From assembly GCA_951802195.1 (NCBI GenBank), contig OX637620.1:1240001-1304000 (forward strand): 64,000 nt of DNA, in the 5' to 3' direction. The translations under genes and the position numbers were made by a program. The stretch is from Tausonia pullulans (taxonomy: Eukaryota; Basidiomycota; Tremellomycetes; Cystofilobasidiales; Mrakiaceae). The notes below the pieces were generated by a model. The model was not told the DNA's origin, did not search any database, and worked only from the letters and a program-made list of their open reading frames with translations. The first letter of the stretch is position 1; each line of letters begins with the position of its first letter. Positions 51,801-63,951 of the stretch are shown one piece after another.

Positions 51801-54592
51801 ATGTCCCAAGTGTGTAAGGCGCCTACGACGTAGAGTGACGGCGCGGCAGGGAGACTGAATGCATTCACGCCAGGACGCACGACGGCTCGAGATTGAGGCC
51901 AAGAAGAAGAAGCTCCTGGATCTCAGGAAGGTGAGAGCCCGTGACGCGCGACGTCACGCCCGAGCATATCCCAGCAGAAGGGGATAGGACTGCTGATCTG
52001 CTGTCACCATCATACCAGGCTAGAGAGGACCGCAAGAACCTTCTCCTTTCAGAGCAGCAGAAGCGCGACGCTGGCGAGGTTCGTTAACGCTGCTGCGTTA
52101 CACGCGACGCCAGCCCAAGGACGCGTGTTGACTTCTGCCTATCTCTACAACCCCAGCCCTCGACGCCAGTGTCGGCTTCTCGACGCGACATCGACTCGCT
52201 CGTTGCTTCCCTGCTTGGTCCAGCGCAATCGTCATCGTACGGCGGCTCCTCGGGCGTTAGCACCGATGGACCCTCGCCGACGTCGTCTGCGCCTTCGACC
52301 CCGGGACGCCCGTCATCATCTTCCGCTTTCCTCCCTCCCGGTACCCCTAGTGGACGGCAGAGCCGTGGAAGCGAGGTTGCAGATGCTTTCAGCGCCCCAA
52401 CTGGGCCTTCTGGGTGAGTCGACGACGAGTCTCAGCTGGCTAAGCTGAGGGAGAGGGTCTGAGAGCTCACTCACGATGCCTTTCATTGTCAGATCTTCAC
52501 TGTTTCAAGGCATCCTTCCCAACCTCATCGATGTCCAGACCGAACTGTATGAGCTGCCGCCAAAGGTACGTAGGGCTGTGTGCCGTTGCTGGTTGTGCCG
52601 CGTGTGTGCGCTTTGTTGACCACCCTCTCAATGCATCACGCCCATCGCAGCCCAAGGTCACCTACACCAAGTCGGTCCAGACGGCCGCCATGTCGACGGC
52701 AACTTCGACCGACGACGACTTTGAAGGCACTGACGGTGTTGGAAGCTCGAGCGGCCGGGAGACGGAGGAGGACCTGCGGGCCCGCATCAAGCTTGAGTTT
52801 GAGGAGGAGCGGAGAAAGCTCGATGAGGAAATTGAGCTTGAGAAGCGTAGGCTCGCTAAGGAGGTCGAGGAGGACCGGCTAAGAGGTGAGCCCTGGTTAA
52901 GACGAAGGAGAGTGGGTAGTTTGAAGCTGATCGTTTGATGGCTCACCGACTCCTCAGATCTTACGGAGGAGCAGCGGACACAGATTTACGCTGCCCCGGA
53001 ATTCCTCGAGTTTGTTGAGTCGAGCTCCAAGATTGTTCAGCGGGCTCTCAGCGACAACTACGACTACATACGGGAGTATGCGAGCGGAGAGGGTGGCGTG
53101 TGAGTCACCAGCAAAATCTCCAATTGCCAGCGAAGTACCGTGGCTGATGCCTCATTTTGGCACAGGGATGAGGAGGAGGGCAAGTCGCTCAAACTTCTCG
53201 CCAACTTTTCCGACGAGCGGTGGACCAAGGGGCGATCCGTCACCGACCTCGATTGGTCTCCAAAGGTAAGCGCTGTCTCGAAGGAAAGCTCTACATTACC
53301 GCCGACTCTGATGAGGCTTTTTTAAGTTCCCCGAACTCAGTGTCGCCTCTTATAACAAGAAGCCCTCGGCGGTCAACGACTCGGACGGCCTCGTCTGCGT
53401 CTGGAACATGCACCTTGCGAATCGGCCCGAATTCGTCTTTCACTCTCAGGTAGGCGGCTATTACTCTTTCTATCCTGGTCCTCCACACACTCACGCTCCT
53501 CTCCCTCAGACCGACGTCCTATCCGTCGCCTTCTCGCCTTTTAACTCGAATCTCATCTTCGGCGGCACGTACTCCGGTCAGATTCTGCTCTGGGATACCC
53601 GTGCTCGGCACCTTCCCGTCCTCAAGTCTCCGCTCTCCGCGGCAGGTCATACGTACCCGGTCTACGCCATGAAGATGGTTGGCACTCAGAACGCGCACAA
53701 CCTCATTACGAGCAGCACGGACGGCATGGTCTGCTCGTGGCTCGCCGACATGCTGGCCCAACCGCAGGAGACGCTCGACCTCCGGCACCCAGCGCACACC
53801 AAAACGGATGAGGTCTCCATTACGGCGCTCGACTTCCCCGCAAACGAGACGACGACTTTCTTCGTCGGCACCGAAGAGGGCCCCGTCTACGCCGCCGACA
53901 GATACGACAGGGCCGGAGCGAAGGCGGGTCTCAACCAGTCCCACATCTATCGGGGTCACTCTGGCCCCGTCACAGGCCTCTCATTCCACCCTCTCTCGGG
54001 GAGTGTCGACTTTTCCGATCTCTTCCTTAGCTGCAGCGTTGACTGGACCGTCAAGCTCTGGCGGACCGCGGGCCAGAACAACGCCGGCGGCGCTGCGGGG
54101 ACGACGACGCTCCCCAAGGGCGGGAGAGAGATCCGACCCGTATACTCGTTCGAGGAGGCGACGGACTACGTGTACGACGTTGCTTGGCACCCGGTCAACC
54201 CGGCCGTGTTTGGCGCCGTCGATGGGACGGGCAAGTTTGATCTCTGGAACCTCAACAACGATACGGAGGTGGGACCCATCTTTTTGATTGACTTGCCTGG
54301 CTTGTTTCTGACTGTTGTTCTCCCTTCATGCTAGGTCCCAACTCTCAGCGTCCAGACCCCATCCTCGCGGGCGCTCAACAAGCTCGCCTGGGACCGCAAG
54401 GACGGACGCCGGGCAGCCTTGGGCTCGAGCGACGGCTCCGTGTATGTCTACGATATCGGAGAGGCGGCCGTTCCTCACGAATCGGAGTGGACCGACCTCC
54501 AGAGGACGCTTGCTGGATTAACAGCGGCGCGGGATGTCGGGGCTGGAGGGATTGGTGTCGGCGGTGTTGGGGAGACACTGGTTGGCCGATAA
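51801..54592 (+). CDS. Cytoplasmic dynein intermediate chain
   Basis: Eleven exons: 51801-51809, 51874-51930, 52019-52078, 52157-52413, 52493-52565, 52651-52885, 52958-53099, 53166-53265, 53327-53449, 53510-54268 and 54335-54592, giving 690 aa. The chain binds light chains and dynactin through its N-terminus and the heavy chain through WD repeats. Seen: the N-terminal basic helix [20 protein letters not shown], a Ser/Pro linker, [10 protein letters not shown] (a light-chain-binding-like motif), a Glu/Arg helix, then WD-type blocks: [57 protein letters not shown] and [11 protein letters not shown]. The first coding exon is only 9 nt (Met-Ser-Gln). Cryptic shadow ORFs are abundant here. Confidence 0.92.
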
Positions 54593-54877
54593 TATGGGGG
54601 GAAGGGGGGGAAGACGACAACGACAACGACATTACCCGAGTGATCATATGATACCACCACAATTTGATGAGAGATTGGAGGACATGGCTTGGCCATCGGT
54701 CTCCAAGGCGACTGGAAGTCGTGACGAAAGACCGGCGGCTCGCGGCTCCTCTCGCGCTCCTCTCCCCCTCAACCACCAATCGTGATAGCCCTCCCCTTCA
54801 GATAACCTCCCTCAACGACTTGCACGACTGCTTCGTCCCTTTTAGCTGCTCGAAGAACCCGCTGGAAATCTTCATAC

Positions 54878-56157
54878 ATGTCCACCCCCGCTGAAGACTC
54901 TACGACGCCAACTGTAGAAGAGGGAACCTCGTCGACAGCCATCTTCCCTACTGAGACACTCTCTAAATCTCAGGCGGAGACCGAGACCAACGTGTCCGCT
55001 ACCCCTTCCGCGGACAAGGGCAAGACCCGCGCCGTAACAATCGAGGACGCCCCCGAGTCAGACGATGAGGAGCAGCAGAATGTGGACGTACGTGTCGAGG
55101 CGGCGACGACGACAGGCGCTGCTGTCTACATGAAGGCGCAGGAGGAGCCACTGGACCCGATCGAGGCGGCGATTCGTAGGGCTGAGCAGGGCGCCGGTGG
55201 TGATGGTGGTGGTGAGCATCAGGGTGGACAGCAGTGGGGACAGGAACACGACTGGCAGGCCGTTTGGAGCCCGCCGCAGAATGGTGAGTCGATCGTGTTA
55301 CACGTCTCTCATACGTCTTTTTCTGTGCGGCCGGTAAGTGTAAGTAAAGCTGATCAGGTTCTGCTGTCGATGTTCTCTCTTCATCTCTTGTTCGACAGCC
55401 TACTGTAAGTCGCGTGCGCGTTGGAAACGCACGCGTGGAAGTCGACTGACGCGCTTTCGTCTCGTCCTTCTCTTCTTACCTTAGACTTCTACAACACCAA
55501 GACGTATGAGACGACTTGGACGAATCCTCTCGCCGATCTCAACGCTTCAACGGCGGCGACGACTACTCCGAGCGGCGGCGAGTCCCCTCCCTGGGATCCC
55601 TCCGCAACTGTCCTCCCGACAGCCGGCGTAGCGTCGGGACCTTCGGCGTCCTTCTACCCTTCCCATCAGGAACCCTCCTCTTCCTCTTACGCCCCGCAAG
55701 ATGAAGCCCTCCCCGAGATCGACCCTGCCCTCTCTCACCTCCTCCCAGCGTCCTACGACCCGCTCAACCCCTCCTCAGGTGGGGCATACTCCGCGCAAGC
55801 CCGCTTCAACACCCGCACCGGCCGGTATGAGTCCGATCCTTCCCGGGCTCCGGACCACATCTCTGCGTACTCGCGGATGAAGCGTCAGAACGAGGCCTTC
55901 TTTGATCAGGCTGCTTGGGAGAGGGAGAGGGAGGAGCAGTACCAGGCGGAACTCGCTGCAGGAGGGCCGGCGCAGAAGAAGAAGAGGTTGACGAAGGCAA
56001 GCATTCAGAGGTTCAAGGAGGCCAAGGAGCTGAAGCAGAAGAAGAAGAACGCTTGGTGAGTTTCGACCGTCGTTGATGTTGGAGGGTCGGGTTGGGGGAG
56101 GGGACTTGGAACTGACGGCGTCGTCTTCTTCACTTTCTTCTCAGGCTCCGTTCCTGA
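54878..56157 (+). CDS. WW-domain protein, probably nuclear / splicing-linked
   Basis: Four exons: 54878-55283, 55399-55404, 55485-56055 and 56145-56157, giving 331 aa. After an acidic N-terminus comes one WW domain (about 123-152): WQAVWSPPQNAYYFYNTKT then YETTWTNP, with both Trp, the aromatic Tyr block and the final Pro. The three residues AYY are made by a 6-nt exon between two introns; without it the domain loses its core. The C-terminus has FNTRTGRYESDPSR, HISAYSRMKRQNEAFFD and a Lys-rich KRLTKASIQRFKEAKELKQK end, resembling fungal WW proteins of unknown role related to FNBP4-type nuclear proteins. Function is inferred from family resemblance only. Confidence 0.85.
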
Positions 56158-56864
56158 GCGTGTGCTTACTACCTGCTCTTGCCGCCTTATCTATGCGCGT
56201 CGACCAAAAACTTGTCGAAGAACAGCTAACTTAAATATCAAGTCAAAGAAGACATGTACGGGACACCAAGGGGTGCCGGGAGAAAAATTACAGAAAAGGT
56301 ACCAAAAGCGAGAAGAGGAAAAAGAGAAAGGGGTAGGTAGAGCTAGTTAGAACAGTAGAGGATAAGACGAAGAGGTGAGAGCGTGTTTGGGAAGGTATCG
56401 CGCCAAGAAAGCGACTGATGCAGACAGAAGATAAAGAAAAAAACGGAGTAAAGAGGGTGGAAAACAGGTGGACAGATGGGATGGAGTGAGGAAAACAAGG
56501 GAGGGTGCGGGGCAGAACAGGGCCCGGCCGGGTGGAGAGAAGGAAGAGGAGAAGGAAGAGGAGAAGGAGAAGGGAAGACCGGATCGGTCGAATGCTAGAT
56601 AAAGAGGAGACCGTAGGAGTGCGAGAGAGGCCAAAAGCTTGGGATGCCCTGACGAGGGCATGTTTGTCATACAGTGATGGTTGGAGACGAGGTGGAGTCT
56701 AGAGGATGGCATAAGGGAGGATATGCGGGCGGGAATTCCGAGCGAGCAAGCAAGCGAGCAGGCAGGCAGGCGAGATGAGCCGGAAAGAGGGAGTCGGCCG
56801 TCAGCGGAGCTTGGGGACGACATTCGAGGGCATGAGCCCACTATACAAGCGCCAAAATGTCAGC
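56158..56864. other. Convergent intergenic space
   Basis: 707 bp between two stop codons. It is strongly purine-rich on the plus strand (GGAAGAGGAGAAGG repeats near 56540-56570) with short CAAG/GCAG-type repeats at 56742-56770. An ORF on the minus strand across it looks like composition only. The last exon of the Puf gene could extend into it by another intron. Confidence 0.45.
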
Positions 56865-59629
56865 TTAAATTTTGGAGTTGAGAAAATGACGTTGAAGTGC
56901 ATACAGCTGGCGGAGAAGGTCGTTGCCCGACTGAGAGCCACGGATCGAGACGATATGGGAGCGGCAGGCCTCTTTCAGGCGGTTCTTCTCGGCCGGCGTG
57001 AGCTGAAAACGGAAGGGGACATCAACCCCGGAGCGACTGTATTTCGAGGGAACGAAAAAAGCTCTAACCATGGTCCAGAGAAACGAGACGTGGCCTGGGC
57101 CGACCACCGCCCCAGCGACCTCGACGATTAGCGGAGTGTGATGGCCGTCACGTCTGGCCGAAGAGGAGCAGAGGCTCTCAACGTAGGCCTCGATTCCGGG
57201 ACGTCCAAGCTCGAGGAGCGCCGTGCGGAGGAAAGAAATGCCATGGTGGCCGATGGCAACGGGTGAGGGCGACTCAAGGAGCGCGACGAGGATCTGCGGG
57301 CGAAGACCAGTCGAGGGGTTGGAGAGGAGTTTGGAGATGAGGAAGCTGGAGAAAATGGCCTCAGTCTGGAGTAAAGAAGGAGTAAAGATGATACCGAACT
57401 CACTGGCCCCAGCCGCCATTAGCAATACGAGCGATGCTCGTCGTAATCTCGTGAAGGACGGGCTGCTGCAGTTCGCGCAGACAGTGCGGGTTAGCCCACG
57501 CTAGTTGATGTTTTATCTCCAATTAGTTCGGGCTCACCATGGAAGCGATTGAGGGCCAAGCCTCAAACACCTGCTGGACAGAGATTGTGCCGTTCTCGGT
57601 GCTGGTGGCGCAGTCGGCCCAGCGTCCGCGCATATGCTGAGTGACACTGTGAGAGCACGCGGGCGTTAAAGCTTGGTCTTCGAGTGATCATAAGACCAGA
57701 TCAACGTACAGCTCAAAGACGTCAAATTCGCTGTTCTTCTTGCTCGCATCAAAGATCTGAGAGCGCAGGAAGGAGTCAGTGGCGGTAGTGGGCGGCCGTA
57801 CGAAGAAGCCAGATATGCAGGCTCACCGCCTTCCACAGTCTTCTCGCGCCCGTCTGGAACGTCTCGGCGACTCCGAGCTTGACGAGGTCCGGAATGAGGG
57901 CCGCCTGCACCAGGCACTACTGATCAGCATTCTGAGATCGCAGCCCCAGAGCTGAGATAGGATGACAGCGCACTCTGAGCTCCGCATATTCAGCGCACTT
58001 GCAGACGACGTGAGTGCCGTATTTATCGTTCGAGAGCTTGAGGAGATGCTCCCTATGACATTGAAAGTCAGCGCCTGAAAACAGATTCTGAGGAGAGCCA
58101 AGAAGACCCACCTGATGCCCTCGTAGACGTCGATCCTCGCACGGGTTCCTCCGCACTCGATGAGCTGCTGGACGAGGTAGTTACCATTGCTGCGGAAGGC
58201 GGATTTTTCTGTCAGTCATGAGAGGAAAGCAGATAATGATGGAAGACTTACGCAGTCTGAGACAGGCCGATGAGCTCGGCCAGAATGACGTCGTGGACGA
58301 CGGTCTCGAGAGGCTGGCCCTGGAGCTGATGGACCTTGGACTGCACATAGAGGGCGCGTCAGCACTTGGCTTCGATTCCAGGTACACACGCGACGCACGA
58401 TAAGGAAGTTGACGGCAAACTTGAGAGCGTGGCCCTCCTGAGCCGAACGCTGGGTGCGATGAGCGAGAGTCCAAGTGAGAGCGCGGTAGTCCTGCGGAAG
58501 GACCTGGAGGCAGCGGTGCGGGGAGCGTCAGCGGGAGAGTTGCGCGCCGCATTCTCGATTCCGCACGCGCGCAAGCATAACGCACGAGAGAGTAGGAGAA
58601 GGTCTGGGAAAGTATCCTCGCTACCGTCTCAGGGTTCGGCTCGTACACGTGCTGGAGGGCGGAAGAGAGGGAGAAATGAGGGGTTTGTCACTCTCGCAAT
58701 GCTCCTTGCCGGGTCGACTCACCTCTGCCTCGCCGAGAACGCCCAGGGCTACCTTGACGGCGGTCTCCATGGGCGTGCTAGGGACTGTCCTGCAATCGCG
58801 CGAGAAGGCAAGGTCGTAGTCCTGAACAAGAGGGAAGAGCAAGGCGATCAGGAGAGAAGTTAGCAGCGAAGTCGGAGAGGGAAGCCCATGCGGACCCGAA
58901 CACAAAACAGGAGGACGAGAAGCGGGACCGTCGGAACCGAAGGCGGGGTGAAAGGGAGGAGGCGGAATGAAGACGGAGGAGATTGGGACTGACGCCGAGG
59001 TCCTTCGCATAGCGCTCCTTGAGTGAGACGTTCTCGTCCTTGAGCTGGACCATGGCGGCCAGCTGGCTGTTGAGTTTGGCCTCCATCTGGTAGGTGACGG
59101 AGCGAGCAGGCGAGCATGCGTAATCATTGGTGAGCGCGAAGAGTCACGACGACGGCGGGAGTCGGAGATTGCCGTCGGTCGCAGTAAGATGACAGAAGTA
59201 CGAGAGTCTCACCTGCCGGATTTTGCGAGCGAGCAACTCTATCGCGACATCCTTCGGGGGCGGACCGCTCCTCGCCGTCTTGGCTTCGAGGTTGCTCTTC
59301 TAGCGCAGAGAGGGGGGAAGGAAAGAAAAACGGGACCGTCGGGAAGGTCGTCGAGTCAACAGAGCGGAGACAGCGACAAGGACGGGTAGCGGGAGCCAGA
59401 CGCGTTCAGGGGCTCCATGTCGCGACGACCCGATCCGCGAGCCGTCCATCGTCGTCGTGCGGGAGGAAGGGGAACTCACAAGGTCAGCGAACGTCGGAGC
59501 AAGCGAGGGCCGGCGGGTATAGAGGAAGTCTTTGGACGAGACCACATCGTCTGACGGGTCAAAGATGGACGTGTACGAGGCCGCCGTCGACAGACGGCTG
59601 CTGGCGAGCCCGAGGGGGGGGTATGCCAT
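56865..59629 (-). CDS. Puf-repeat RNA-binding protein (Puf2/Jsn1-like)
   Basis: Fourteen exons: 59629-59480, 59299-59213, 59086-58994, 58821-58723, 58651-58586, 58503-58399, 58340-58252, 58189-58112, 58052-57974, 57904-57827, 57756-57710, 57646-57538, 57465-57404 and 57345-56865, giving 540 aa. Puf proteins bind mRNA 3' UTRs and control stability, translation or localisation. Puf-like repeats are visible: QTANGNYLVQQLIECGG, LSNDKYGTHVVCKCAEYAELR, ENGTISVQQVFEAWP, ANGGWGHFLISKLLS and IGHHGISFLRTALLELG. An N-terminal coiled-coil-like segment (QLAAMVQLKDENVSLKERYA) precedes them. I see no RRM, unlike yeast Puf1/Puf2. The acceptor choices for exons 6 and 13 are less sure. The exon 14 acceptor was chosen because only it restores the GWGHFL junction in frame. 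Confidence 0.75.
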
Positions 59630-60433
59630 TGGGAGGGGCTGGGTGTACGAGTGGCCGGGCTGAGGTGAGAAGGAGAGCAGGCAGGCTGACTGACTGGCGA
59701 ATAGAGTAGGGGGAGGGAAGGAGGAAGTGGTTCAGATGTAAGAGAAACGCTTTGTTTGGTGACGATAATGAACTGGTAATTGGGTGGGTGGTGGTTGAGC
59801 GGGAAGTCCGGCGAGCTCGGGTCTCGGTCGTCTGCTGACTAGCCTAGCCTCTCTCTTCACCTTTCACTATACCGCTCGATCGGATATCTCAAACCATAAT
59901 GTGGGCTTGCGAATCACTGCTGTGGAGTCTGCTCAGCAAATTATAATTTATTTAGCCGCCTTGGGCTCAATCGAAAACTGGCGTACGAGATGTGGGGCAA
60001 AAATGCTGCGGAATAGCCTGATTCCTCGATCTGTATACATCGGACATTCGCCTCGATCATCTTCGTCTGAAGGGCTTTCCTATTCCATTCTGCTTCAGCT
60101 GCTGACCGCGGGGGTTCTTGAAGTGGAGAGGCTCACTTCTCTGGTGCGCAGCTTGAAGTAACCCCCGTTCACATCCCATACCAAGTTCAACGAAGCGCTT
60201 GACCATTATCTTACCTCTCCGCTCTTACTTCTCGCCTACAGAATAGAGAATAAGAAAACAATCAAAGAGGAAGAGCCAGAGCATTAGAGAGCACTGATCG
60301 TTGGTCAAGGCCGCTAGGTTGAAAGGGAGGCGAAGGGTGTAGTGGCTGGCTGGCGGACGACTTCCACCTGCCTTCCTCTTTCGAACCTTACACAACCCCG
60401 TACACCTTCCCTCGCCCACCCACCCCTCCAGGC
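59630..60433. promoter_or_regulatory. Divergent promoter region, Puf gene / elongin A
   Basis: 804 bp, one of the larger gaps, and more AT-rich than its neighbours around 59870-60020. No RNA gene, repeat or supported ORF. A pyrimidine-rich stretch ends just before the elongin A ATG. Confidence 0.45.
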
Positions 60434-62117
60434 ATGCCCCGTCTGGGTGGCCTCGACGACTACTACGCAGACGATGAGCCTCGCACTGTGCCAGGCCCTG
60501 TCCGCTCCCTCGTTAACCTTTCCCGCGACGGTCCGTCTTGTCCGCTGTTAACCTGTCTGAGGAGGCCGTGGTTGAAGCCTGCCTCTGCATCCTCCTTTGG
60601 TCCCTCAGTCATCCGCGCACATATTGCAGGTGAGATGGTTTGATCCAGTGTGTGAACGCCATGTCGAATAACATCCTGCTTCCTCCCTCTCCTCAGGGTT
60701 GACCGACATCGGCGACGCGCCGTACGACCTCGTCTCCCCCGTCCTCGTCGAGTGCACGGCCATTCAGCTCGGCCAAATCGAACTTAACTCACCGGTTCGT
60801 CGGGTGCTAAATTGTGCAGGATGACTTCGATACGTTCCCTCAAGCTGATAGCAGAACTATTGTTGACCCCTGCTCGTCATCCCAGCACATCCGGCGCGAC
60901 TCGAGAGGTCCGTGGTCCACCCTTGGAATACTCTCCTCTTCCCTCGCCATTGCTGACAGCGAGACGACTTCGACAACAACAGGCCTCTGGAAGACGCACA
61001 CGCTCAACGAATTCTTCGAGGTCCGCTCGCTGTATGAGGCCGGCGAATTCCCCGAGCCGTCCAACTGGCGCAAGGTCTATCTGGTCCGTCGTCATCCATT
61101 CTAAATGGCTTCTTGCGTCTGTTTTTGCCCAAACAAGGCTGACGGTCAGCGTCTCGTCCACGCAGACGGCTCATGAAGCTAGACTACAAAAGGAGGCCGA
61201 TGGCAAGGCTCGCCTTCGAAGAGCCTACGACGCCCACGAGAACAGCAAGCAGACGCGCCGCCTTGTCTTTGATCCGACACTCAACAAGCACGAGAGAGCC
61301 AAATCGCGAGCTCTGACTGGCGGTAAGAGGATCTGTTTGTTGTTGAAATCCGATGGCCTTTCGTCTGATCTATCTTTGCTTGTGATCGTCGCGTCGTCTC
61401 TTCGTCGGACACGCCTGTTCATTAGGCTTTCACTCCTCGTCCAAGGCGTCTCAAAGCTCCATCGCCAAGGTCCGCGATAAGACCAGGTCCTATGCCCTGT
61501 CTTTTAAGCAACCCATCCGGCGCTCTCGAACGCCAGCCTGTCCCTCCTCCTTCTCCTCTCCCACACCATCAGTGTCGGTCTCTTCGCTCTCTAAACCAAG
61601 CTTCATCCCCCCTTCGCCCAACTATCGCCTCTCCACCGCTGCCATGACCTCGCGCCATGTTTTACCAGCGGAGCGCTTCTGTATCCCCAAGCCCGAAGGT
61701 ACCATCACAGCCAGAACGTCAAGCTCGGCGAGGGAGCGCGTCGTCCCCAAAGGTATCTACTGCCCGCCATCACCGACCGAGAAGGCGCCCAAGGTCATCG
61801 TCGATTTTTTCGGAAAGAAGGGCACGGCCGCTGCTGCCACACCTGCCGTTTCGGTCAAGAAGACGACGGTCGTCAATGGCACATTTCATTCCGCTCCTCC
61901 ATTGCCAACAGCCCAGTCAGCCTCACGGCCGTCTCCATCGCAGACAGATTCATCTGCACGCGCCGGCCGCTCTGGATCCTACTCAAGCGACACCTCCTCG
62001 GCACCCTCACCAATACCTCCTGTAATGGGCCCGTCTGTGGAGGTCAAGCGCGCCCTGCCGAAGCGGCGGGAACCGAGCATGTTCCTCCCTTCGAAGAAGA
62101 AGAAATACGCTAGTTAG
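60434..62117 (+). CDS. ELA1: Elongin A-like protein (Ela1)
   Basis: Seven exons: 60434-60530, 60609-60629, 60697-60794, 60886-60907, 60983-61083, 61166-61322 and 61426-62117, giving 395 aa. Elongin A with elongin C and a cullin removes stalled RNA polymerase II, and in animals stimulates elongation. The family block is clear: a helix RSLVNLSRDVIRAHIAGLTD, then IGDAPYDLVSPVLVECTAIQ, LGQIELNSPHIRRDSRGLWK and NWRKVYL, followed by a basic helical segment (ARLQKEADGKARLRRAYDA). The tail after about residue 165 is Ser/Pro-rich with a basic end (PSKKKKYAS). The exon 5 acceptor was chosen over an upstream AG because it gives the conserved GLWK junction and a normal branch-site distance. Confidence 0.87.
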
Positions 62118-63203
62118 ACTTCCAGTCACCCGACCGCTCTTACTCATAAGGGTGAGTTTGCCCTTCCGATGCGCTGCCCGAGAGCTCTCTCACTGGCGGA
62201 TCTTGATCCCTTCATCTATGTAACCGCACTCGTTGTAACTCGTCATCGCGCGCACGAGAGGCGTCACACAAAGACGACTCGCCTGGTACATTTGATTCGA
62301 AATTTCATCTTGTCGGCCATCAGCTCATCTTCTCATATCTTTTAGTAGCAATGCAGATCGCGTTTTCATGGGCGCCATCTACCCGCACGTGCCGCCGCAT
62401 CTGCTATACCCCCGAGTGTGTCAGGGTCAGTCACCACTTCTCTGACGTATATCGAAGCCCACTATCTGACGTGCTCTGTGCTCCCTCGTTTTAGGCACTG
62501 TCAGTGGGGCCGAGACCGTGGTTCCCGCGGTCGACGATATTTTCAGCCCTGCCTTGACTCTCCAATGCCAGTGCAGCAGCGCCACGGACGAAGGCCAGGG
62601 CGCGTGCGCGCTTTTTAAGGCATAGAGAAAAGAGGGGTCATGTGCTACTATAAAAGGAACCTTCCTCATACAGAGCCGCTGTCCCCTTCATTCCCCCCGC
62701 TTTCGAGGGCGTCAGAGACTTTCGAAGCTGTGATTTCTTCCGTTCCCCAGCGCGTCTCGGCTTATTCCTGGCTAGGCGCGCCAGTCACCCTGCACGCGCT
62801 TTTTTTTAAGATGGGCCCTAGACACAACCCCGCCGCGCCCGCTCGTCAACCCGCGCCAGCCGGGCCTCGGATTCTTATAGCTATAGCTGGCACTCGTTGA
62901 GGGTTCTTCGCGAGCGAAGGCGGCACACTCATCCTCTCGCCTGCGACCACAACAAACCCCCACTCTAGGTCCTATTCTTTTTCTTCTCTCCTTCCGCCCA
63001 CTCTCTTTCCTCTTGCCACTCTCCCCTACTTGAACCTCTTCCCCGATAGTGCGTTCACCATCTCCCACCGATCGAGAACTCCATTTGTGTGGGAATCGCG
63101 GGCGGTCGTCCTGACTGCTTCGCTGCTGCTTCCTTCTCTTACGCTGTGCTCAACCCTCCTCTGGTTGCCTATCCTTTTTCAAATACTCGCTCCGGGAGAG
63201 TAG
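62118..63203. promoter_or_regulatory. Long upstream region of the secreted-protein gene
   Basis: 1086 bp, the longest gene-free stretch outside the repeat island. A TATA-like sequence TATAAAAG lies at 62649-62656, about 550 bp before the next ATG. Poly-T (62801-62807) and a pyrimidine-rich stretch (62965-63050) follow. Short ORFs here have no domain. The length suggests a regulated gene downstream; that is inference. Confidence 0.4.
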
Positions 63204-63951
63204 ATGACTGCTTTCATTGTCCCCGCCACCGCGTTCCTGGTCGCCGCTGCGCTCGCACCCTCGGCTCTCGCCCAGGTCACCGTGCGTCGAGTTCCCCTTT
63301 CCAGTGCTTCGGCCCCGTCCTGAGCCATCTTGTAATGGTTGATGACCTGGCCTCGCCTCTCCCTCCCTACCTATACTTGAACTTCCAGGCCACCGGAACC
63401 AATGGAGTGACTAAGTGAGTTGATCGTAGGTGATTCAACTCCAATCCCGGAAGAGACTGACGCTCGTATTGCCCACGCTAGCCCTCCTCAGCCGACCCTT
63501 GGCACGGCCGTCAACCAAACCTCCATGTCTCGTCTTATTTCGGCCAATTCGTACGATGACTTTGTATGTCTTATCCTCGATCAGTGTCGCGGGCGCAGGG
63601 GCAGTTGCGTCGGCACAGTATCTCGACTGACCGCGGACTTCTTACCATTGGTCTTTCTCGACGAAATGACAGTGCATCTTTGCGCCTCCCCAGGCGGGAG
63701 ATACTATCGGCGATACCGAAGGGGAGGAGGTTGCTTGGTGCACGAGTGCGTCCATCTAACGCTAAGAGGAGAGTAAGTTCAGAAATTGACGTGTGTCGTG
63801 ATCGACCTTGTTTCAGAGCCCCGCAACAACGCGCGTGTCATCCCTGATGGTGCGTTGGTTGCCCTACATACCGCTGAGAGATTGGAGGACTGATCCAGCC
63901 GGGATATAGGAACCATCACTGCCGTTCACTTTGTCAAGACGCCGCTCTACG
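63204..63951 (+). CDS. Secreted small protein, partial at right edge
   Basis: Six exons visible: 63204-63281, 63389-63414, 63482-63563, 63673-63745, 63817-63849 and 63910-63951, then a GTGAGT donor and the window ends. The first exon is a classic signal peptide, with hydrophobic AFLVAAALAP and a likely cleavage after ALA. The mature part has LGTAVNQTSMSRLISANSYD, DFCIFAPPQAGDTIGDTEGE, EVAWCTKPRNNARVIPDG and TITAVHFVKTPLY. This pattern of Asp-Phe-Cys and Ala-Trp-Cys-Thr-Lys-Pro occurs in fungal secreted or cell-surface proteins of unknown function. The two Cys probably pair. At least 111 residues are coded in the window, and the C-terminus is missing. Confidence 0.8.

Noticed and set aside
56347-56841. 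164-aa minus-strand ORF downstream of the Puf gene
   Set aside because: Repetitive Ser/Leu/Pro composition from a purine-rich tract; no clean splice into the Puf gene could be shown.
57371-57403. Acceptor at 57371 for the last Puf exon
   Set aside because: Gives a 33-base intron and the wrong phase; the acceptor before 57345 gives a 58-base intron and the Puf-like GWGHFL.
60908-60982. Reading through the elongin A region 60886-61083 as one exon
   Set aside because: Open in frame, but it inserts about 25 unrelated residues into the conserved block; the intron with a CTGAC branch site restores DSRGLWK.
62427-62669. 80-aa ORF on the minus strand
   Set aside because: No domain, no signal peptide, no splice consensus; treated as intergenic.
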